Assembly: GCA_016748015.1 (NCBI GenBank)
Contig: JAAOMT010000572.1
Location: 223,650-287,649, forward strand
DNA from: Geosiphon pyriformis
Lineage: Eukaryota; Glomeromycota; Glomeromycetes; Archaeosporales; Geosiphonaceae
Direction: 5' to 3'
Length of the DNA: 64,000 nucleotides
Shown here piece after piece: positions 12,730 to 23,520 of the stretch; positions within the stretch are counted from its first letter, which is position 1; each line of letters begins with the position of its first letter. Made by a program: the position numbers and the translations under genes. The notes under the pieces are model-generated. The model had not been told where the DNA came from. It was given only the letters and a program-made list of their open reading frames with translations, and made no database searches.

Positions 12730-13333
12730 CAGAGGGTGTCCAAAAGTTTCCGAACAAGATTTTATTTAACAATAATATTTATTTTTTTATAAAATAAAAC
12801 AAAATAAACAACACATTTATAATTTTATAGTAATTTTCTAAATTTTTCCATTAAGTGTTACTAAACGTTTAAGTCGGCGATATTTTTGGTGAGTAAATAA
12901 ACGTGGACGTCCTGAACGAGGTCTTGAATCAATTGAACCAGTTTCTTTAAATCGTTTTATTGTATCCGAAACTGTTGTCAAGCTGCAATTGACTATGTTG
13001 GCAATATCACGATATTTCTTGCCATGCTGTTGTAATAAGCATATAGTATTACGTTGAGCAATCGTTAATTCTTTTTTTGCTCCCATTTCGTTTTAATAAA
13101 AACGACGAAAAAATCTTATATGCGCGTTACATTTCATTTTTATAAAAAAACGAGTATGAATAAAATCGATTATGCGCGTCGCGAAAAAACATTATACACG
13201 TGTTTAAAAAATAAAAAACGCGTAATTAAATAATTAACTAACTTAATTTAGTAATAAACTCGTGCTTTTCTAATTATTCAAGCATGTGGAATGTTACTCC
13301 AAAGTTTGTTCGGAAACTTTTGGACACCCTCTG
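12730..13333. mobile_element. Tc1-type element, internal deletion derivative
   Basis: A 604-bp element bounded by perfect 28-bp inverted repeats beginning CAGAGGGTGTCCAAAAGTTT and flanked on both sides by TA (12728-12729 and 13334-13335), the classical Tc1/mariner target duplication. Inside is only the N-terminal DNA-binding part of the transposase. The interior keeps many CpG sites (for example around 13120-13230), unlike the surrounding CpG-free DNA, so it inserted after most of the local decay. It cannot move itself but has the ends needed to be moved by a full-length relative. Confidence 0.95.
12838..13086 (-). pseudogene. Tc1-like transposase N-terminal fragment
   Basis: An 82-residue frame, MGAKKELTIAQRNTICLLQQ at its start, then HGKKYRDIANIVNCSLTTVS and SIDSRPRSGRPRLFT. 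This is the first paired-like helix-turn-helix of Tc1 transposases with the GRPR-like hinge following it. A full Tc1 transposase is about 340 residues with a DDE catalytic domain; here the frame stops at LVTLNGKI about 80 bp from the inverted repeat, so the whole catalytic domain is missing. If translated it would bind the element ends without cutting (inference). Confidence 0.9.
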
Positions 13334-13335
13334 TA

Positions 13336-14229
13336 GTAACTATTTCTTTTTCTTTTTTGTTTTTTAAGTTTTCACTTTGTTCTGATTAATTTTTTTTACT
13401 TTCTAAATTTTTTGAATGATTATTTTGATTTTTTGTTAAATAATTAAGAAGATTAATACTGGTTAAAATTGGTTTTACTGTTGGGTAAAACTTTTAGATA
13501 ACTGAAAATTTTTTGGTCTTAAGAAATAAATAAGTAGAAAATTTGGTGTTTGTAATTAAGCAAATAAAATTGGAAATAGTACAATTGAAAGTAGTAATTT
13601 AATATTTTGTTTCTTATTTAGGTATTTGCAAATGTTTGGCTGTAATTTTTAAAGTATTATAGATAGTTTTGAGGTTTTATTTTTGTTTTTGTTTTTCTTT
13701 ACTGTTTTCTGGTTCAAATTCTAAGTTAAAAAAGAATTTAGATTGTATAAAGTATTTTTTTTCACAATATTAGATAATATTAAAGTCGAGTTCTTAAAAG
13801 TAAGTGTCAAGTGTTTGGCTGTTGAAATTTTTAGTACTTAAACAAAAATAGTATAGCAAGTTTTCATATAGCTTTCTTTTAATTTTAGATATCTTGTAAT
13901 CTTTAAAAAGATAGTTATTAATATAATTTTCAATGTATTAGTAAAGTGTCTTTTTAAAAACTTTGATTCCATCTGAGATGTTGAATTTCTGGTTACAATA
14001 GGTGTAAATCAATTAATAATACTCTAAAATAGTTGTGTTTGCTAAAGTTATTACTTTAAATTTATTGCTGTGTTAATTTATAAAAAAGCACCAAATATTA
14101 CTGGAAATTTTTGATCTTTTTTTTAAATGTTGTTGTTATTGCTTTGTTGTTTAATTTCTAATTATTGAAAGCTGTTGAATCTTTAATAACTGAATTTATC
14201 TTCAAATTATTTCTTATAATTTAAACTGC
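13336..14229 (-). other. Possible gag remnant of minus-strand retroelement
   Basis: On the minus strand about 14000-13690 gives a mostly open but interrupted frame (FNISDGIKVFKKTL, DYKISKIKRKLYENLLYYF, FEPENSK). Its layout, a helical segment followed by a charged tail, is gag-like and the strand agrees with the gypsy pol remnant at 9330-7600. No zinc knuckle is visible. This is a weak assignment from composition and position only. Confidence 0.3.
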
Positions 14230-14405
14230 TAAGCTTATAAATAGAATAACCAATTTTATACCAATTACTAATATAGTTATTTTGTAGTAAAAGTCAGCTC
14301 TTTTTCAGAAAATATTTGTTTGAAAGCTTACTAAAAATATGTAGTTACTTTATTGTAAAAGTCAACTTTTCTACAAGAATTTTATCTGTAAATTATTTTA
14401 ATATA
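14230..14405 (+). repeat. Repeat P, inner segment
   Basis: Aligns with the reverse complement of 5341-5510 (shared words include CCAATTTTATACCAATTACT with one change, and TTTGTAGTAAAAGTCA). It stops about 40 bp before the 5' LTR of the plus-strand gypsy element. Another part of the same repeat follows that element's 3' LTR at 26270, which suggests the gypsy element landed inside a P copy. Confidence 0.65.
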
Positions 14406-14445
14406 TATAATAAAAAGAAGAATTATAGAATTCCAAAATTTCAAA

Positions 14446-15136
14446 ATTCCAGAATTTTTTTCAAAGAAATTAAAAAATTTTAAAGAATCTTGTATAACAC
14501 GAATTATGTATATATAGCAAGAGTATTAAAAGCAGAAAAAATAATTCAGATTAGTTCAAAACAGTTAAAAACAAATAATTATCTAATAACTTTCTTTTCA
14601 AAAGATGGTTTTTTATAACTTAAATAGAAATATACTTATATTAATAAAATATTTATTATTATTCAAATCCATGATCACATTAATTAATTAAAAAAATATT
14701 AATTATTTCTATACTATTAACAATCTATGCTAATAGAATTTAATACTTAATTATATTGGACCAATAGCTCTTAATTATGGCTATTAACAAGATACTAATT
14801 TTTTATTTTTTTTTATTTTTTTTTATTTTTATTTTTTTGTTGTTTACTAATTAATTAAAAAATTAAGTACTAAATAATTGACATTAAGGATAATCTGGTA
14901 AAAAATTTAGGAACAAAGATAGAAAACTTAAGAATAGCTTATCAGAAAGACATAACTATCAGAAAAAACCAGTTATCATGCTGAAAAAAAAAATTCATAA
15001 AAAAAAACTATCAATTAAATCTCTGTTTATTTTACAAAAAACTCAACCAAAACTTTCAGACTTCAAAATCTTTAAAATTATTATTATTAACAACTATTGA
15101 ACATTAAGTTATAAGTTTGTTATTTGTTTTAACACC
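14446..15136 (+). repeat. 5' LTR of plus-strand gypsy element
   Basis: Starts around ATTCCAGAATTTTTTT and ends GTTTTAACACC. It shares with the 3' LTR the segments AATTAATTAAAAAAATATTA, GAAAACTTAAGAATAGCTTA and TAAGTTATAAGTTTGTTATT. Its stretch ATACTTAATTATATTGGACC (about 14741-14760) shows what the equivalent site in the 3' LTR looked like before the TTAA element inserted there. Confidence 0.85.
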
Positions 15137-17330
15137 CCAAATAATTACTTGTAATATTTGGTGCTTTTTGTAAAATATAATCTAACAGAAACTAGCATCA
15201 ACATTAACTATTCAAAAAAGTAACAGACCAAAAAATCAGAGAAAAAAATCATTTAGAATTCACAAAATCTTTATTTCAATATTACCAAACTTATTTTGAA
15301 CTAACAAATAATTATTGGTCAGCAAAATCAGTCTTTAATTTTTACATAAACAAAAAATTATATATTATTTGGAAAACCAAGAAGATTCAAAAGCTGTTCT
15401 CAAAAATTCTACAGTAAATTACTCCATAGTACTATATTTCCACAAAATTATTTGTTTATCTTATTAATTACAAAGATAAATTGAGAAATTAAGAATTACA
15501 CTCAGCAGAAATTTTTTATTATTTTTACAGACAAAGATAAAAAAAAGTTATAAACTCTAACAAAAACACCAAGAAAAATACAACAACTTACTTAAAAGAA
15601 ACCAAAAGATATTTTACTTATATACTTATTTTACTATTATATATTAGAAGATATTATTCATATATTATCCAAATTCATATTATTATTAACTGCAAAAATA
15701 TTATTATTCAAAATATTGTTCCAAAATAATTAAAAAAAAGCCAAATTATTAAAAATTTATAATGATTTTTTTAAAGGATTTAAATTACAGTCAACAATCT
15801 CATTAGAACTTTAATTACTACTACTTCAACCAAATTTTAGATTTACTAGTAATTGAACAAATACTAATTCAGAAAAAAAAACAGTGATTAAGAAAATAAT
15901 AATCAAAATTTGATCTCAAATAATCTGAAAATCCAAACTTCAATTGTTTAAACTTAGCAAAACTTAAACAATTCAAATCTTACTCCTATTTTTTAACAAC
16001 ACTTATCTTTAATTATCCTGATTTATTAACTGTTAGTAGTATTAATTTCTATTTAGCAATAATTACAACAATAACAACTTGCACAAATGACATATATACC
16101 AATCACTAAACTTGAAAAATTTACTGGTAAAAAAAACAACATTTAAGAATAACTAAACAATATAACAAAAGTTATTATAGCTAATAGATAAGACAACACT
16201 AGAGCATTTTAAGTAATTTTCTACTTCTTATAAAATATAATTGACTTATAATACCAGAATTTTGTTAACAAATTTTAAGATTTTAATATATTTAAAACTG
16301 TGTTTTTATAATATTTTAGCAATTATAATAGCATTAATTATTTGTTAACTGGCTTTACCACTATTAAACAAAATAATAACAAAGCAGTTACTACTTATTT
16401 GGAATTTTTTCATAGAAATTTGTGCCAAATCTAAGCAATCAATGCTAACTACTTTATAGTACTACAAATACTAAATTAATTTATTTATGAATTATATAGT
16501 AATTTGTTATTATAAATACATTTAATACACCCAAATATCTTTTAAGACACAATTATACACACCAGAAATTTTGAATTGGCTGAATTCAAAGCCAATTATG
16601 CCCAAATTATAAATTTAGTAATAAATAAATTATTTTAATTAAATACCAAATTGAAACAACTTGGTAAAGCTATTAATAAGAAAATTAAAAAATATTTAGC
16701 TAACAACTAAATAATTTATTAGTCTTTTCAACATTGTAATAATTAAAGAAACACAAATCAGTTTCAGAATCAATTATATTTAATACTATTATTTATGGCA
16801 AATCAATTATGGCAACAAAAAATGTAAAATTGCTACTATTATAATAAATAAGATTATCTAAAAACAGATTATTACTTAAAATTAAGTAACCAATAATTAA
16901 AAAACCAATATAAAAACTCTAATTGCAGATTTTAAACTTCAAATTATACTCAGAATTAGGAATAATATTAATATTAAACCCCATATTAATTAATAATACA
17001 ACAATTTATATATATCTTTAATGTATTAAGCTTCAATATCTGTACTCTATCAATTATAATATACCAACTGATTTTTAGTTTATTGAACCAGTTATTAAAA
17101 GCATTTTAACAAAGTTCAAGAAGTAAGTACACCTAAATCTGAATTTCCAGAGCTATTTAAGTCTTTTAGTTACCTCAAAAAACACTTAATCTAACAATAT
17201 AAAACAGCCAAAACAACTACTTATTAATAATATTTTACCAATAACAGTCACTAAAAATGAATTACTTGTAGCCATATACTTTTTCAAATTAGAAAAATCA
17301 GTAATAATATTTCTATTTAGTAAAATTATT
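15137..17330 (+). pseudogene. Gag-like region of gypsy element
   Basis: Between the 5' LTR and protease lies about 2.2 kb of A-rich DNA with stops in all frames. By position it is gag. I could not make out a zinc knuckle or capsid motif. A short inverted sequence (CAAATAATTACTTG...ATATTTGG) directly follows the LTR where the primer-binding site should be, but I could not match it to a tRNA end. Confidence 0.4.
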
Positions 17331-17880
17331 CTCAATGCTAAAACCAATTATTGTAATATATACTGATGCCAAAGTCAATAGCCAATTTATTAAACTAATT
17401 CTTAATAGCAAATTAGCAAACAGCATTATTACAATTTATGAATCAATTAAGTTGCTAAGTTGATTATACTGCCAATACCAGAATTATTACAGTCAATGAA
17501 GCAACCAAAATTTTTATTGGTAAAATCAATAACTTTCTATTTAAAGTTAATGGTATCATTACACTTATTAAAGTTCTTATTATAGAAACCATAAAATATT
17601 AAGCTCTTGTTGATAATAATTGGCTGTTTAAGACCAATTCTATACTCGACTAGAATATTTAAGAGCTATAGCTCAGTCAAAATAATTAACATACTTAAGT
17701 ATTATTTACCTACAGTCACTTCAAAATAATCCAATCACAGCCACTAATAGAATTCAAAAAAAAACAAACAAATCTATCTGAAAAGTCTATCAAGTTTTGT
17801 GGACTAAAGATAAATACAATAAATTACCACCAATACTCTCTTAAAATAACAAGAGAAAAGAAAAAAAAAAGACAAATTTC
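17330..17880 (+). pseudogene. Retropepsin-like protease of gypsy element
   Basis: The frame around 17360-17450 reads YTDAKVNSQFIKLILNSKL then ANSIIT, matching the retropepsin start VNG...LDSGS.SSIIT. The catalytic D-S/T-G is N-S-K here (AAT at 17404-17406), so it is dead. Downstream, GIITLIKVLIIET and ALVDNNWLFKTNSILD fit the second half of this protease class. Several stops interrupt it. Confidence 0.75.
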
Positions 17881-19980
17881 AAGCTACCACTGCTACTGAA
17901 AAACAACCAATAGTTAACATATATTATACTCAATCTCAAAACCAAAAAAACAATCATTTTATATTCTATTTAAATACAAAAACTATAAGAAAAAGCTTTT
18001 ATTTATGGAAACTTGAATTTTACTTAAAGAAAACTATAAAACATATACTTATTACTACTATAAAGCATACTACAAAAAACACTTTGGATATCTAAAATAA
18101 CAAAAAAAGTGGAACAACAAATCATGTTTTACTTGTAAAGAAATTTTATTTAACAAAAGAATATGAAATAACATTTTTGGTTATAAAAAATATAATATAT
18201 TATGTTAATACACAATTTTTATTAACAACTAAATAAGTAAAAAAATGCCTTTTAATATTACATAAAACAAAGCATTTTGCTATTTGAATAGTTATTTACA
18301 CAATAAAAACAAAATTTGGTGAATGGCAAATGCCAAAGTTAAAAATGTTTTATTTAGTAAAATACTTATTATTAAAACTAATTCATCAGAATTTATTGAA
18401 ACTATTTTTATTTCAAATCTTAACATTTTTGTTAATATTCTAAACAATCCAAAACAATTTTATAAATACTATCAAGATTTAGCACTCACTTAAGAGGAAC
18501 AAGAGCAGTATTTAGAACATTTAAATATTAAAATTTGTAAACATTGTCTAATTTTTAGTGACTTTGAATATTGTAATAATTATGATTTTATCTAAAATTT
18601 ACTATTATATATGATCTATTTAATTTCTGATAAGAAAAAACCAATTAGCAATTGTACTTGGAATCAGAATTGAAATTTAATTCCAATTTAGACTTTAATA
18701 ATAATAACAATAATAGATCCAATACTATTTACAATGACAATCACAATAATAATAATTTAAATCTTAATTACAACTCCAAACAATATATCATGCTTCCAAA
18801 TCTTTTAAAAAAGCAGAAACTTAAATAGTTTAGTAATAATAATAAAAGTATTATGCCAAAATGCATATATAATATTAATATAGAGTTTGATCTTCAATAT
18901 TTAAGCAAAACTGTTATCAAATTGGAATCTTATTTATGTATTAGTATAGATTTAAAAATAGCCATAGAAATTCTAATAACAATAATAGTCCAATTAGTGT
19001 CTAAATCTAGTTTAGTAAAAAGAAAATTAATATCAGAAAAAGAATAATTGATATAAAATATATAGAAAATATCATTATAATACTTCAAAATAAATCAAAA
19101 AAAGCATACACAATTGAACCAAATGAAAAATTAATACAAACAATATTCTTATTTCTAGTAAAAATAACTCAGTTAATATTAGTAAAAATAAGAAAAAAGT
19201 TAGAAATTACAACAAAAGAGATAAATAAATTTGAATTCATGAGTAAAATAAAGGTACCAGTTAATATAATGAAGAAAGAAATCATTAATCAGAAAGAAAT
19301 TATTTTTATCAATCAATCAATTTTTATTTCACTTTATAACCAGTATATACTAGTCATAAAGAGAAAAGTAAGAGATTAATTCCAGATTTTTGAAGTAGAC
19401 CCAACTATTTGTGAATCAGAAGAGATTGTCATTACTAATCTCTACATACCAGCCAAAAACCACAAACATATTAAGATCTTAATATACAATACAACCAGAA
19501 ATCCAATAGAAATATCAAGCAGAACTACTATTGAATACTTAAACACTAAAGTTAAAAATCAAGCACCAATTACTATTCCAGATTTTTTACAACTTTGTAG
19601 ATATATAGACATTATATTACTAATAATTTATAGATAAAAAAAATACTATTTGCTACAATCAGAACAATTAGAGCAAATAAACTTAAAAAACTTAAATCTA
19701 CTTTAATGTATATAGCTTAAACTATTATTCAACAATTTTACTAATATATTTGCAAGTAAAAATAAATTTGGCAGAACTAATATTATTTAATATCAAATCA
19801 AAACTGGAAATACAATACCAATAAAACAAAGAACATACTGAGTATCATTTACTAACTATAAGATCATTTGTTAAAAAATCAACTAAATATTAAACAATGG
19901 ATTAATTCAATTATTAATGAATTTATAATTATTATTAATAGTACTTGTATGAAAAAAAAATAAAAAAATCCACTTTTGTA
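17881..19980 (+). pseudogene. Protease-to-RT spacer of gypsy element
   Basis: Mostly stop-riddled A-rich DNA. At about 19381-19600 the frame FQIFEVDPTICESEEIVI, LYIPAKNHKHIKILIYN, IEISSRTTIEYLNTKV is recognisable as the beta-rich segment that precedes RT in many gypsy polyproteins. A 64-codon plus-strand frame at 18853-19047 has no recognisable domain. Confidence 0.55.
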
Positions 19981-21010
19981 TAAATTATAGAAAATTCAAT
20001 AGTTTTATGTATAAAAACAGCTATTTAATTTCACAGATCCAAAAATTATTTGATGCTTTTGGAAGAAAAAATGGTTTTTAATATTAGACTTAAATAATGC
20101 TTACTAATAAGTAGTCATAAATTCAATTAACAAAGAAAAGACAGTATTTACTATAAAAAAAGAACTTTAAATTTGATGTTATGCTTTTTGGCTTAATTAA
20201 TATTCCAGCTACTTTTCAATGATTAATAAAAATCATTTACACTAGACTATTATAAAAATCAGTAGTAGTTTACTTGAACAACACTAACATGTTCTCTAAG
20301 ATATTTAATAACCATTTCTATTATTTTTAAAAAGTGTTTGAAAAGTTAAAAAGAGCCAAATTAAAATTGAATACTACTAAATACTTCTTTAAGAAAACAG
20401 AATTCAAGTTTTTGGAACATGTCATAAGCAAAAACATCATCAAAATAGATTTAGACAAAATCGAAATAATTAAAAACTTTTCAATATTAACAAACTTAAT
20501 AAAACTAAAGACATTTTTGGAATTTGTCAGATATTACTACTACTTCATTCAAAATTTCTCCAAACTGGCTTAATTATTTTATTAGCTCTAAGCAAAAAAC
20601 ACTAAATATGAATAAACAAAAAACCAACATAAAGCTTTTAATATATTGCAAAAAAAACTTATTTAAGTTTTAGTATTAATCTATTCAGATTACAGCAAAC
20701 CATTTATTATTACTACTAATATATTGAATTAGCATTAAAAGCAATGCTATCACAAAAAAAATCAAATATACAAAAACATTCAGTAATATATACTAATTAA
20801 AGTTTAAATTCAGCTAAAAAAACCTATAAAACTTTAGCACTAGAACATTTAGCTATTTATTGAACTGTTATAAAATAAAAAAAATACTTTAATCAGAAGT
20901 TTAATATATACACTAATTACAAAGAATTAATATCAATCCAAAAGCAAAAATTTAGAATTATCACTATTTAATTATACTATATATTATAAAAAAAATAAAA
21001 AATAAAAATG
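19981..21010 (+). pseudogene. Reverse transcriptase and RNase H of gypsy element
   Basis: RT motifs in order: a FLILDLNNAY-like block (about 20075-20105; catalytic D of LDL kept), FDVMLFGLINIPATFQ (about 20175-20220), VVYLNNTNMFSKIF (about 20265-20305; catalytic DD is NN, codons 20277-20282), then an open stretch 20334-20573 with FEKLKRAKLKLNTTKYFFKK, FLEHVISKNIIKIDLDKIE and FVRYYYYFIQNFSKLA, which are the conserved thumb/connection features of Ty3/gypsy. An RNase H-like region follows to about 21000 with many stops. Inactive. Confidence 0.88.
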
Positions 21011-21239
21011 CTGATAATTTGTTATAAATAAAACAAATATAAAAAAAATTTCAACTCAAAAATATTAATAACTTTAACATTATATTAATACTCAACAATT
21101 AAGAAAAAATTATTTCAAAAAAAACAAAATTACATAAAACAACAATCAAAATATTTTATTATTTACTAAAATATATTATATTAAAAAAACAGAAAAAATT
21201 TAGACCAATTATTCAGAATAATTATAAAACCAAAGAAAA

Positions 21240-22250
21240 AAACAATACTATTTAACATACATTCAAATTCAATTACAGAACACTTCTATAAAGAAGCAAC
21301 CATAGAAAAAACCAGAAAAAGATACTATTGACTATTAATATATTCAGATATTATTCAATATGTTCAAAATTGTGATGTTTGTCAAAAAAGAGAAAGAACA
21401 AATCATTAAAACTAATTAAAATGGGACAATTATTTAATTGAATTAAAATTGACTTAGTTGAATCACTAACTATAATCAACAAAAGCAATTAATATATAGC
21501 AGTAATTATAAATTATCTCATAAAGTAACCAAAAGCAAAAACAAATCAAAAAGCAAATACAAAATTCATAGCTGAATTCATATATAAAAATTTGATTTGT
21601 TAACATAAATATCCAAAAAAATTATTATCAGACCAAGAAACTCACTTTGTAAACAGAACATTGACAAAATTAAGTCAAAAATTTGGAGTTAAGAGACTAT
21701 TATTATCATTATATTATTTATAAACAAATAGCTTAGTTAAAAAGTTTGATAAAATATTGTATAATATAATAGTCAAGATTAGCCAAAAAAATTAAAACAA
21801 ATGGAATTTGTTTATATTATCAATATTATTTGTTTATTAGACAATAAAGCAAAATATCATACAAATAACACTATTTAAATTAGTCTATAATAAAACAACC
21901 ATATTATTAGTTAAGATAAAAATCAATATATATCCAACTGAATTAATAACAAAAGCCAACTTTTAAAAAACATTGTTAAAAAGAACATATAACTTAATAA
22001 AAACTTTAGAAAACAAAAGATAAAAAGCAGTTAATAATATATAAAAGTTATAAAAAAAACAAAAAAAATAACATAATAATCAGTTATCAAATAAACCAGC
22101 CAAATTTAGAATTAAAAACAAAGTACTCTTATATTATATTAAAGCAGAAAAACAATAGAATAAAAAATTTGATCCTAAATAGAACAACCTATTTTATATT
22201 AAAGAAATTTTGAGAAATAAAGCATATAAATTAAGATAAAACAACAAAAT
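21240..22250 (+). pseudogene. Integrase of gypsy element
   Basis: An N-terminal zinc-binding motif is visible: HFYKEATIEKTRKRYYW, DIIQYVQNCDVCQKRERTNH (H...H...C-x2-C). The core follows at about 21440-21700: IKIDLVESLTIINKSN, YIAVIINYLIK, LLSDQETHFVNRTL and KLSQKFGVKRLLLSLYY, fitting the first two acidic residues of the D,D-35-E core. At the Glu position the frame reads SLVKKF, so the last catalytic residue seems lost. Several stops. Confidence 0.82.
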
Positions 22251-23216
22251 TTTAGTCAAAACAGCATATAGTAATTAATTAAAACTATATTACAATATAA
22301 TATTATCTTTACCAATAATATTTTACAATTGAAAATACAATAAATACTAGTCTAACCAGATAAATTCTACAAAATCTGGAACCAATTATAATTATTGATA
22401 TAAATACATCATATTAATTTACCAAAACAGTATAAAAAACACTAATACATACAATAAAAGCAATAAAAAAATGAAAATTACAGACAATATTTACTTTTTA
22501 GCTCAACAATTATTTTAATTCATCAAACATCAAAAATTAAACATGAAAATTACAATCAATTAACAAATAATACAATATAAAAACACCAAAAAAAAACCAA
22601 AACTCTAATATAAAGTACCATATAAGATACATATAAAGCCCAAAAACATAGTAAAAAAAATAATAGCAAAAGTAAAGATGTTATTAAAACTACCAAAGAC
22701 AATAATATTATATAAAAAATTAATAAAAAAAAATTGAAAATGGTAAATACAACAATTTTTTAAAAACTTTTGTTATTATTACCTAAAAAAAAGCTCAATA
22801 TTTAGAATTTGTATACTAATAAAACCAGACAGATGTTTAATATAACAATATTATAGCAAATAAAACAATTTGTGAAGAAAAACAATTTATTCACACAGAT
22901 ATAAGCAATATACTGATTACAAACAGAATTTTATAAATGTCCAAAAATACTATTACACTTAATAATAAATACAATAATTATTAATCAATTAAGAAAAATT
23001 ACTAATTCCAATTCAAAAAATTATAAACTAAATTGCTCAAGTAATTTTAAAAAAAAAATGATAAAATTAATCTAAAAAGAAGATTTAAAAGAACTAAAAG
23101 ATTTGAAGAAATCATAACAAAGCTCAATATTAAAAAAAAAAATATTATTACTTATAAAAATAAAAATCATAATAGATAAAAAATAGTCAATAAGAAAAAA
23201 ACATAGTAAAAAAAAA
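22251..23216 (+). other. 3' end of gypsy interior, no motif
   Basis: A-rich sequence between integrase and the 3' LTR with no readable domain. The purine-rich run just before 23217 (AAAAAACATAGTAAAAAAAA) is where a polypurine tract should lie. Confidence 0.4.
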
Positions 23217-23520
23217 ATTCCAGAATTTTTTTTAAGAAATTGTAAGATTTCAGAATTTTTTTTAAAACACAAATTATATATATATAACAAGAATATTAAA
23301 AACAAAAAAGTAATTCAAATTAGTTCAAAACAATTAAAGACAAGTAATAATTTAATATCTTTTTTTTAAAAAGATAGTTTTCTATAACTTAAAATAAAAA
23401 CATATCCATATCAATAAAATATTTATTATTATCTAAATTCATAGTCATATCAATTAATTAAAAAAATATTAATCACTTTTATATTATTAATAATTTATGT
23501 TGATAGAATTTAATACTTAA

